Assembly: GCA_023079485.1 (NCBI GenBank)
Contig: CM041083.1
Span: 59,545,847-59,609,846, forward strand
Source: Archilochus colubris
Lineage: Eukaryota; Chordata; Aves; Apodiformes; Trochilidae
Reading direction: 5' to 3'
Length of the DNA: 64,000 nucleotides
Positions 54,004-64,000 of the stretch are shown one piece after another. Within the stretch, counting starts at the first letter, position 1. Each line of letters begins with the position of its first letter. The notes beneath the pieces were generated by a model that worked only from the letters and a program-made list of their open reading frames with translations, searched no databases and was not told where the DNA came from. Position numbers and translations under genes: made by a program.

Positions 54004-54427
54004 TGTAGTGAAATGAGGCAAGCAGGTGCCACTAATTACCAGATAGCGGGCATGAGCTTGTGTTAAGCCCACCTGTGCCTGATTAGGGCAGGCCCCAACT
54101 GTGCATGAGCAGGATTAGGGGGCCAATAAAAGGTGAGCTTCCAAACACAGGCTCAGCTCGTTCCTGACCAAGTCAGCAGAGAGATCAGTCGTTCTGGAGC
54201 AGTAGCACTGAGCCAGGCTGACCTCTCTGCTGACTTGCTCAGGACTGAGCTGAGCCTGTGTCTCAGGCCTCACCTCTTATTGGCCCCCTAATCCTGCTCA
54301 TGCGCAGTTGGGGCCCGCCCTAACCAGGGCAGTGGGGGCCCACCCTAATCAGGCACAGGTGGGCTTAACACAAGCTCATGCCCACTTCCTGGCAATTAGT
54401 GGCACCTGGCTGCCTCGTTTCACTACA
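54004..54427. mobile_element. Foldback element copy 2, without the tRNA-like loop
   Basis: Begins TGTAGTGAAATGAGGCAAGC and ends GCCTCGTTTCACTACA, matching the arms of the element at 41485-42155. The flanks are CTCATC (53998-54003) and CCCATC (54428-54433), 5 of 6 identical, supporting a 6-bp target duplication. The arms are about 190-200 bp and more diverged from each other than those of copy 1. The right arm has an extra roughly 30-bp internal duplication of the CCGCCCTAA(T/C)CAGG block. The centre is a short unrelated loop near 54197-54215. Confidence 0.85.
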
Positions 54428-54976
54428 CCCATCCACCTTACTGCTAGTGCAGAATGATGGGATACTGGTGGAGATGGGGTGCACAAGAGCTGAAGCTCCA
54501 GTTTCTGTAGCTGGTGGTATCTAGACTGCTATGCAAAGCCACCTGTTTAGTCAGACCGATGTAATGCTGTTTATGTAGCACTGTAAGTGTGTGTGTAGCC
54601 TTTTGGGACATATAAAGTGAACGGTGCCCACTCTGAGGTTTTCACAGTCCAAATTAGATGTGATGTGCTGAGGGATAATAATCATAGGGAGTGGAAAGGA
54701 GCAGCAGAGGTTGACAGCAGGACCTGGCTTGTGGTAAGCTGAATTTTATGGACGTGTTAGGTCCTCCTGAGTGTTTTGGTGTAAATAGAGCAAAGTGTTT
54801 AGAGTTGTCAGCAATTACTAGAAGAAAATTAATGGCAGATGGGTGAATAAAAAATGTGAAACCCAAGAAACGAGTTAAGAGGCAGTGATTTGATAGTGGT
54901 TTGATGAGGGGCTTGGAGACAACATGGGCATTCACTGCTTTGGGACTGTTGTGAGGAAAAGAAATTGTGGGAATTG
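54428..54976. other. Intergenic, no feature found
   Basis: Between foldback copy 2 and a CR1 insertion. Nothing recognised. Confidence 0.5.
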
Positions 54977-55624
54977 GATGACCATGAGCCAGCAATGTGC
55001 CCTTGTGGCCAAGAAGGCCAATGGCATCCTGGGTTGCATTAGAAAGGGTGTGGTTAGTAGGTCAAGAGAGGTTCTCCTCCCACTCTATTCTGCATTGGTG
55101 AGGCCGCACCTGGAGTATTGTGTCCAGTTCTGGGCCCCTCAGTTCAAGAAGGACAGGGAAGTGCTTGAAAGAGTCCAGCAGAGCTACTAAGATGATTAAG
55201 GGAGTGGAACATCTCCCTTATGAGAAAGGCTGAGGGAGCTGGGTCTCTTTAGTTTGGAGAAAAGGAGACTGAGGGGTGACCTCATCAATGTTTTCAAATA
55301 TGTAAGGGGTGAGTGTCAGGGAGATGGAGTTAGGCTTTTCTCAGTGGTGACCAGGATAGGACAAGGGGTAATGGGTGTAATTGGAGCAAGGAGGTTCAAG
55401 TTGAATATTCGAAAAATTTTTTTACTGTAAGGGTGACAGAGCCCTGGAACAGGCTGCCCAGGGAGGTCGTGGAGTCTCCTTCACTGGAGACATTCAAAAC
55501 CCGCCTGGACACGTTCCTATGCGAAGTGCTCTAGGTGGCCCTGCTCTGGCAGGGGGGGTTGGACTAGATGATCTTTCGAGGTCCCTTCCAACCCGAAGGA
55601 TTCTATGATTCTATGATTCTATGA
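54977..55624 (+). mobile_element. CR1 LINE 3' portion, about 650 bp
   Basis: Plus-strand CR1 containing the end of the ORF2 reverse transcriptase region ([14 protein letters not shown] is the conserved C-terminal block), then the 3' region with GGTTGGACTAGATGATCTTT and ATTCTATG tail units. The frame is broken near 55190 by a stop. It belongs to a different subfamily from the 61-kb copy. Confidence 0.96.
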
Positions 55625-58600
55625 ATGAAGAAATATGCATGGAGCACATGCAAAGCAGCAGAAGAGGAAGAGGCTTCATGATAGAGTACAAGGAAGACCT
55701 TTTTAGAAAGAGTTGGCGGTAATTTGGTCTGGAATTGTTTGATTTGATCAATAGTGACCTGAAATTATTTACCTGGTCAGTTCCTCTTGTGTACATATCT
55801 TAGTTCAAAGTGAATGTTGAATAGCCTTAAGGAAGGATTTTGACAAAATCCAGTGCTAGAGCCACTGTGAATTCGTTCTGATATGCACAAGAAAAGATAT
55901 ACTCAGAAATAAAAAAAGATCAGGCTGCCAGTGTGCCCATCTGCATTTGTTTATTGATGAGAGGAAAGGAGAGTCTGAACTTGTTTCACTTGATCTTGGA
56001 AATGAAGCCCTTGAGAATTTCCTGTATTACGCAGTAATTGACTTCATTCCTAAGACTTGCACCTAGAACTATCATCTCTATCATCTCATGCTGCAAGGTG
56101 ATCTCTAACATTTTCTTGTTATAAATTTTGATACGAGGGGAAAAAATTGTCTTCTTCCAAGCCAAGTAGAAGGATGGTCTGAGCATTTTGTAAAACTGCA
56201 TCGGCTGCATATGTGTTTAAAATATATTTGTTAGTAATTTTTTTAATGTGATCGTGATGAATTGGTGAACTTCCATTGAATTTTATTGCTCAGCAATTCC
56301 AACAGAGCCATAGAGAAGTGTAGCAGTGAAAATTCCTCTGGAGAGGATGTACTGTATTAAGAGATGGGCAGACTTTGGGTGGGCATTTGAAGGATATTTT
56401 GACTTTAAAAGAAAGCATCAAACTAGTGCCACAGAGCAGAATCTACAAAGATGCACCTATCAAATACTGCCACTCCAGCTATCTAACACTGGAAACACTT
56501 GAGAGGGAGAGACAGCATAGAAGAAAAATACAAATTACTTTTCAAAGCCAGTTGGCACCTTCAGCTTATTGCTTTCCCAGACAGCCGGGCTGTCGAGGCA
56601 GCCTTCTTGCCTCCTGGGGAAAGAGAGCAAGTGCTCTCTCTCTGTCTTGTGATGCCCTCAGACTGCTGCCTGAAATGACAGTGACAGTTCTCCAGGAGAA
56701 CTGTAGCATGTCCATTTTTAATGGCAGTCAACCTGTTAAGCATAGTGGGGGGTGCATGAAGCTGAACAGGCAAGTGAGGGGTGGATGCTGTAGGTTTCCA
56801 CACATCTACTTGTTTGTCATTTAGACTGACTAATTTGTAGTTCAACAGTATGTCAGAATAAATTATTAGTAACAGATTTAAATGAAGGACCTGAGACTGA
56901 AGAGAAGGAAAATTTCTCAGTGGTAAGATCAAGGGACTGGGAATGAGAATTATTGAATTTTTTTTTTTTCCATAACTCCATTGCTAGCTCATTTTTTGAC
57001 CTTAAGCAAGTTAGTTAACCTATCTGCTATTTCATCCCTCTGTAAACGGGGGATAATATTGTCTGCTTCAGAAGTGGGTTGTGAAGAATAATTGATTCTT
57101 AGAAAATGCTCCAGCTTTCCTTAGAGAAAAACATAGTACAGAAGTATTACTGTTACTTTGCCAATGACATGCATATAAAACTTTGAAAGGCAACAGTAAC
57201 AAAGACAAATCTTTCTTGGAAGGAACAAAGTATTTTAGGGGGAGAGAAAAGTGGAAAAATCTAAAAATGATGGAGTCAGCTGAAAAGAGAAGAAATAATG
57301 GAGAAAACTGTCTCACTGCTGGTAAAAGAGCTTGTTTCTCTTCTATCACTCCTTGCAGAACTCATCTGAAAGGACATCTTTAAAATAGGGTCAAAATAGC
57401 TGTGCATCTCTAACTATTTGACCAAGTGTAAAAATGAAAAGCAAATAAAAATGTTCTAGTGATAACTTTTTCAGGCAGATATAAATCTCTTAAACAGAAA
57501 ATCCAAGGAAGTTGTTTGGGTCTGTTTGAGTTCACATTTCTGTTTCTGTATGCTGAACTCTTGCCAAGAAGCTGTCTTCTCTCTTGGAGTTTTGGCACAC
57601 TTTGATATTGTATATCCCTGTTGACTCTATGGTGCCTTCCAATGGAGATTTCCCTTCCTGTTTCCCTGATCTAGGACCCTTCTTGTCTTAGGGTATCTCA
57701 ACCAGTGCTGACCACAGGATACAACATCAAGTGTTTGGAGCACTTGACACAGCCTCTATCTGACTGCCTCTATTTGCAAGTCAGCAGATGTTCCAAGATC
57801 TGACTACTGTGTCAGTACCACTCTTTGTAAACTTAAACATCACTGATCAGCTTTTCCCCCTGCTATAGTCTTTTGGAGACAGATCCATAGAAAAGGACAA
57901 TTCTTTGGCTTTAGATGAAGCTCTTCACTCCAGTCCTGGTGGGTGACATGAAGCTGCTGTTTATTATATCAGGGTAGCCCCAGGGCACACACAGCAACCA
58001 GGCACAGCACTGCTAACCAGTGCTGCTCTTTGCTTCAGAATTTGGCTGACCTGAGAAACACAATCAATCTTGCATTCATTTCCCAGCCTCATTTTCTTCA
58101 GCCTGTGGGAGTGTTCTTCTGTCTAGTGGGCAGGTTTCAGGAAGTATTCAGGATCCTTCTTGTCACAGCTTGTGCTTGTCCTTTTATCTGCAAGCTTGTT
58201 TATTGGTTTTTTTTCCTCTTTTTTTTTCATTCTGACCTTGTCCCAGTACCCATGCTGAACAACTTCTGCTCTTACACATGCTCTCTGGGCACCTGATACC
58301 TTTTTCCTGCAAAAATTTTTTTCTTCAGAATTTAGGGCTGTGAGTCCTGAGGTCCCTTTTTTCCCATTTTTGTTCTTTAGGCCATTCCTCTGGAAACAAC
58401 CAAGAGAATTAGCTTCTTGCAGGCCAGTCTCTTTAACATACATGTTGGGCAAATAGTGTAGAGTCAAGAAGGCTTCCCAGTGTTTCTTGTTTGGTGGGTG
58501 CTTACTTAAAGGCTTTCTAGCAAAGGTGAATAAACTGATATCTTCTATGGCATAGTGGTTCTCACTGGAACAACTTCAGTGTATGAGCCACAATGACTGT

Positions 58601-58770
58601 GTTGTAGTTGACAACATTTTGTTGACTGTTGCTTCCTCAAAGTGGTTGAGGCTCATTCCTGCTGTGTGAATGTTGTATTTAGTACTAACACAGTATTCAG
58701 AGCTAAGTTTGTTGCCATGGTCTTAGAGGTGTCCTCCTGCTGAGCTGAAGTGCTCTTCTTCCACCGGTTA
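55625..58770. other. Intergenic, no feature found
   Basis: Scanned on both strands. Open frames up to 149 aa (56375-56824) have no recognisable family or exon structure. Confidence 0.6.
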
Positions 58771-59294
58771 TGAAGCCCAAAAAGGCCTACAAAACTGTTT
58801 AGAGACAGAATTTTAAGCCTTTAAACAGTAAAGGTATTTATTTTCCGATCTGGGGAACTCCCAGCTCACACTGGACAAAGAGTTCCCCCGGTCAGGTAAA
58901 AGGGTTAGGTTATTTATGCAGTTAAAAGGGGAGGTTGCAACATCCTTACATACATAGTCATAAGATTGCAACATGTAATTATAATATTCATAACAGGTGG
59001 AGTCTGGGTGGAGTCGTCTTTTGGGGATATGTCTTGGGGTCTCCGGGGGTCTTCAGATGAAGTAACGAAGTCTTCCTCAGGGTTGAACTTTTTACCTTTC
59101 TTGATTCTTGCTGACTCTGCTCTGGTGTTGCAAGACCATTTTGGACTTAGGCTGTTACTCTGTCCTCTTATCTGCTCCTTTGTGTGTTTTCAGTCTTTTG
59201 TTTTAAGAAAAGAGTCTTACACCCTGTGGCCTTATCAGGGCCTTGCTTTGTTTCCTTTCAGGAGTTAATCCTGTCAGGATCTTCCTCTGTTCCA
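58771..59294 (-). mobile_element. Probable solo LTR with 4-bp target duplication
   Basis: A 524-bp stretch that on the minus strand starts TGGAACAGAGGAAGATCC and ends CCTTTTTGGGCTTCA, so TG...CA. Both flanks are GTTA (58767-58770 and 59295-59298). An AATAAA lies about 65 bp from the minus-strand end (forward TTTATT near 58838), where an LTR polyadenylation signal belongs. A 4-bp duplication fits ERV1-type integration. The right boundary was chosen to fit the duplication, so it is less secure than the 51-kb LTR. Confidence 0.55.
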
Positions 59295-59298
59295 GTTA

Positions 59299-60805
59299 AA
59301 CAGACAAGCAGCCAACTACTACTGGATTTTGAAACCCGGCTGTGTCCAGCCTGGGTAGTAATGGGTCAGTTCAGCTCTGAACAAGATTTCTGAAAATGGC
59401 AGCAAGGGACTGTGCTTGCAGAACTGAGCTTTCCACAACATCTTCACAATTGTAGCTGCTGCTGCCAGCATGCAAGTCACTGGCTAATGGTCAGCTGCTG
59501 CGTGGTGTCTCCAACCATAAATCCTCTTGAATACAGGACTGCAGAGATCACTCTGTCCCTAAGTCATATAAGCAGGAAGGAACACAGCTCAGTGTCTTGG
59601 ATGGAGAATCCAAACAGGCGCTTACCTCAAACATGTGCCCACAGAGTTTGCATCCATTCACTGCACTGTAAGCATCTACATTTTTACTGTAAAGCACACA
59701 GAGATGTGCAGCTTCTGAAAGGTGCACTGGAGGAGAGGCATCAAGCTATTGGTTTCTGTAAATATCTCATTTGGTGTATCAGATTTAGTGGTTTAATATA
59801 TTGTATTGCAATTTCCAATGAAAAATATAAATTGCATGTGAAACTAACTGCTGTTGTGATTTCAACTCATGTTGGCAGAAGAACAGTCTTTAGAAAATGA
59901 GCACTGGTAGCAATTCTGCTGAAATGTATGGATTTCCTTTCCTCCTCTTACCTTTATTCTTTGTTGAGACTACAAACCAATGGGACTTCCATGGAAACTC
60001 AGTCTGCTTCCTTAGTATTCATCTCTTCCTGCTGCACATTTCCTGGAGCTCTAATCCTTTCTTTGTGATCTGATCGATTCCTCAACAACCATTTGCAGCA
60101 TCACAGTGCTGAAATTTCAGGTGGGGAAATGTATGGCACAAATGAATGAACTCTGAAGAACCAAATACTTTAGTTTGAATATTGTTGGTGATAATAAATG
60201 AAGAGCAATTAATACCTATTTTGTATTAATGGTTTATTAGTTTATCATTATTAGTAATGATTAATAGTTTATCATCCTAGATGTCATCTGCTTTTACAGC
60301 ATATATACAATGTTTGTATATATTTGTATACACATTTTTTTTTTCCTTACTTTAAATGAATCTTCTTTGCTAGAACTTTGCAGCCAAGTGAAATACATGA
60401 GGATTGAAGTCTTACTTGTGAGTCATGTTCCAAAATGGAGGGGTGATTTTAGAGAACATAGTTTTTCTAATCAGGTGCTATTTCTGGTTTTGCTTACTTG
60501 TTTTCTTTGCGATCTCTTCTGTGATGATTTCATATGGTCTATGATTTCATATTTTCAAGTAAACTTTGTTCTTCTTTTGTGACTAGAAGTAGTAACAAAT
60601 CATACTGGCAGCTGGGAGCCAATCACAGATGTGATACATTCATTGCCACAGACCGTGTTGTTAGTGTACAATGAATATGGTTCTTTCTTTCAGTGGATTA
60701 GTTAAAAAAACACTGCTGATAGAACCCATGTCCAGAAACCTCTATGGAAATGAAAAACAGGTTCTGAAATCTGTTAGAAGCTTAGGGAAGGTTGTGTGGT
60801 CTGAC
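59299..60805. other. Intergenic, no feature found
   Basis: A 162-aa open frame (59412-59900) has no recognisable domain and no start or splice context I trust. AT-rich patches near 60200-60270 hold repeated TTTATCAT/TTAGTAATG pieces. Confidence 0.55.
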
Positions 60806-61256
60806 TTGCCACATTAGGGCAACTAGGCTGGTGAAGGGACTCCAGCACAGATCCTGTGAGGAGAGGCTGAGGGAGCTGGGGGTGTTCAGCCTGGAGAAGA
60901 GGAGGCTCAGGGGAGACCTCATCACTCTCTACAACTCCCTGAAAGGAGGGTGTAGCCAGGGGGGGGTTGGTCTCTTTTCCCAGGCAACTCTCAGCAAGAC
61001 AAGAGGGCATGGTCTTAGGTTGTGCCAGGGGAGGTTTAGGTTGGATATTAGAAAGAATTTCTTTACCGAAAGGGTGATCAGGCATTGGAATGGGCTGCCC
61101 AGGGAAGTAGTGGATTCTCCATCCCTGGAGATATTTAAAAAGAGACTGGATGTGGCACTCAGTGCCATGGTCTGGGAACTGCAGCAGTAGTGGATCAAGG
61201 GTTGGACTTGATCTCTGAGGTCCCTTCCAACCCAGCCAATTCTATGATTCTATGAT
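60806..61256 (+). mobile_element. CR1 LINE 3' end with intact ORF2 terminus
   Basis: Plus-strand CR1. The reading frame is open from the 5' truncation to its natural stop at 61188-61190 and contains [19 protein letters not shown] and [20 protein letters not shown], the conserved C-terminal end of CR1 ORF2. It ends in two ATTCTATG units. The open frame and its similarity to the 36-kb copy indicate a relatively young insertion. Confidence 0.97.
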
Positions 61257-64000
61257 CAAACAAACTAACAGCACTACAGCTGTACCTTCATATATGACTG
61301 CCTATATGAACTAAAGATCGGTGCACTACAGAAAAAAACAGAATTGTTCAGGCTTTAATGTATTGAAGATCGATGTGTTAGATGTAGCTTTAAGAATAAA
61401 AGCCAGTTCTTACAAAATATGCTAATTATTGTCAGCTAAGAAGTCTGAGTTTTTGCTCTGAGTCAGTACTCTTTGGCCCTAATATCTTCTCCTCTCTGCC
61501 ATCCTGGATTCTTCTTGCTATTTCTATAAAAGTCACAAGATCTATGAATTTTAATGAGAAGTAATATCTCCTGTTTTCAGCTGAGCTCAGTGATGGTGAT
61601 CTCGGAGAGCCATCTTCCATGTGTAGCTGGCTTTAGGCAGCAAGTGACCTTGATAAGCAGCTCCTGATTCAGAGCAATGTCACCTTCATCACTGCAGCAG
61701 GAAATGGGTTTTTCCTGCCGCAGGATTTAAGGTAGGAGGCTGGGCTTGATACATCCGAAAGGTAAACTGGAGGAAGCACAGGGGAGCTTGCATGAAACAG
61801 TAGTTCTTTTAGCAAGGCATTTGGAAAAACACATCTACAGAAGAGAGTTCATGTCCAACTCAAGGAAGAACAAGCTGTAGAATATGAAGAAGTTGACCAC
61901 CAATCTGGCAAGACATGGCAGGAGACATGAGAGAGTGGCTGCTGCAATTACAGAGCACATCAGAGTGAAGCTAAATCTTAGCTTGTGAAAACAAAGGCTA
62001 AGGTTTATTTTCTGTAGTAGGGAGGTGATTTTGAAAAAGCCCTGAGGTCTAAGAATTGCCTGTGTGTGCTCTGGCTGAGATGTCTCCTTTCCCAGCAGAA
62101 CTCCCTCTTTCAATAGTGGCTCCCACATGTGCAACTTTGGCCTTTTCTTTTTCTTAAATCTTACCTTGATGCTTCTCTGAAATCGGAAGAGTTTGGGTGT
62201 TTGATCAGGAATCAAAAGAGACAGGGAAAAGGCTTAATTTTCCTGGGTGAGAACTTCAGCACTCACCTGTGAGCCTTGTACACATTTAGGTCCTGCCACC
62301 TGGCTGAAAAAGCTAAAACGCATGGCAACACCTTTAAAGGTGGAGCAATAGGTTCCAAGTTATTCTGCAGTTCATCACAGTGCCTGTAAGCACTCAGTCT
62401 GCATGGAGGTAGTGCAGGGATAACGTCTTAGTTGACCAAATTTGCCTACCAGGCCTGGTTTTCAGCAGCTTGTAGCTTGCTAAACTTTAACTATTTGAGC
62501 TGACATTTTCCAAGCATGATGTCCATATTGGGCAGTTTGAGGAAAATTTAATAATTAACTTTAAAAAAGTTTATCCTTGTTTTGCTTGAGCTTAAAAATA
62601 TTTTTGGAGATGTTCTGATGAGAAGCAGTTGTACACGTACACAGTGTAGCCTTCAGTGGTTAACAGTGATGTGCTTTTGACAGCTGACAGCTAAATAAAA
62701 AAAGAGTAAGTTATCACAGGAGGAAGCAATTTTAGTGGAAAGGCCCCAGTGATTCTTTTTGTTTTTTTCTTTTTCTTTGGAAAAACAACATCATACTGTG
62801 GTTCTTTATAGTTGAGTTTTATCTTTTACCTGTCTCTATGTGAGGAGATTTACTGTTGGCCATTCTTTCAGGTTTATTGAAAAAGATGATATAGGACTGC
62901 TCACCTACATATCTTCCTGCTTTCTGCCCAGCAATTCATTTTGCTTCCTCTCCCAACAAATCTGGTCTTTTGGTGCTACACTCCATTCAGCTCCTGACCC
63001 CCTGATTAATTCTGCTTCAGCTCATGTATATTTCTCCTGCTCATCACAATTTCAGGTCACTGAATGAAGACTCTAGAAAAACACCAGGATAAAAGAAGTC
63101 GATTAATTGCCATTCACTTGGGTCTTGTGTTCATGAAGCAAGATACATGATCAGATCCTACTTTCCACACAAACTGTTACAGTTTGTGGTAGATGACAGA
63201 TGAACCAGGACTGCAGTCCTGAGATGGCAGCTGTTTGGTGAAGAGTTTGGGGGCTGTGTAGTGAGCCTAGAAGATGAATACAGGGAAGAAAAATCATGGT
63301 CACACTGTTAAGGCTACTGAATTGAAACTGAGAATTAAATTGTATTTCACTCTTTGTGCGGGTTGCTATTATAGAACTGGGTGACTCAGATACATGACAT
63401 TCTTCCCAGTTGCTGTCTGTGTGGTCCCCATTTTCTGTGTATTGGGTTTCAGTCACCCATCCACCAGTTTGCAGAAATATTGCCCACTGTGTTTACAGCC
63501 AAGGTGACTGCGAGCTGTCCTCTCAGGAAGGAAAGTGCTAAGCACTCTGAAAGTTTTGGTTCTAAGCTTCTTTAATTGATCACCCAGAATACACTGACAT
63601 GGTTGAAAATATTGCCTTTTATCTCTGCTCCTCAACAGGGAGCTGTGAAGATAAATTCACCGGTGTTTATAAAAAGAAGAAAAAAACAAGCCTTGAACAC
63701 TACAATGAGAACACCACTATAGAAAAGCCCATGAGGAAATTAATCATTCTGGATTCAATGCAGGATCTGGATGCTCTACAGTAAATAATACACGTGCCAT
63801 GCCTTGGATGATAAGGATAGGAGAAAATTTGTATAGTGCTCATTAAGTGAGTAGCATCCATCCTTTGCACTGAAGAAGGCAGGAGACCCATGGAAACAAA
63901 AAAATCATGTAATTAAAGATTGTATCATAACGTGTTTGCATGAGAGGTGAATTAATGTTGCACAGGTGATCTTAAATCTGTCATTCACTAACTTGCTTAA
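61257..64000. other. Intergenic, no feature found
   Basis: No exon, RNA gene or clear repeat. In mammals the next gene beyond MRPS33 is TMEM178B; I see no exon or CpG island of it here. Confidence 0.55.

Noticed and set aside
59412..59900. A 162-aa open frame as a possible gene
   Set aside because: No recognisable domain, no promoter context and no splice sites; it is partly next to an LTR.

Overview
This is a vertebrate nuclear genome window, almost certainly from a bird. Evidence for a bird: small split exons with conserved GT/AG borders, long AT-rich non-coding stretches, two CpG islands, several CR1 retrotransposon 3' ends carrying the ATTCTATG tail, and a solo LTR starting TGTCCTGGTTT (minus strand) with a 5-bp target-site duplication. 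The species cannot be named from this sequence.

Two protein-coding genes are recognisable, both on the minus strand. The left half (1 to about 30.85 kb) is the 5' part of BRAF, the B-Raf serine/threonine kinase. Coding exon 1 is at 30587-30724, exon 2 at 16386-16487 and exon 3 at 5795-6058. Together they encode residues 1-168; the rest of the gene lies beyond base 1. A CpG island with two perfect CRE octamers covers exon 1. The right-centre holds MRPS33, a small-subunit protein of the mitochondrial ribosome. Its complete 106-residue reading frame is split between 46980-47194 and 45196-45301, and a second CpG island (about 49.46-50.23 kb) is its likely promoter. BRAF and MRPS33 are also neighbours on the same strand in mammals. 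They are functionally unrelated (MAPK signalling and mitochondrial translation), so the arrangement is conserved synteny rather than an operon.

The rest is intron or intergenic DNA: seven CR1 pieces, two solo LTRs, a roughly 220-bp (CTTTC)n tract, a 54-bp tandem duplication, and low-complexity runs. I found no further gene from 50.3 to 64 kb.

The most unusual content is a pair of foldback elements, at 41485-42155 and 54004-54427. Each is a nearly complete inverted repeat ending TG...CA and flanked by a 6-bp duplication. The first has 251-bp arms differing at only 4 positions. Its loop holds two direct-repeat tRNA-like units with A-box and B-box promoter sequences, resembling tRNA-Ile. The second shares the arms but lacks the tRNA-like loop. 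This is my best candidate for an undescribed mobile family.
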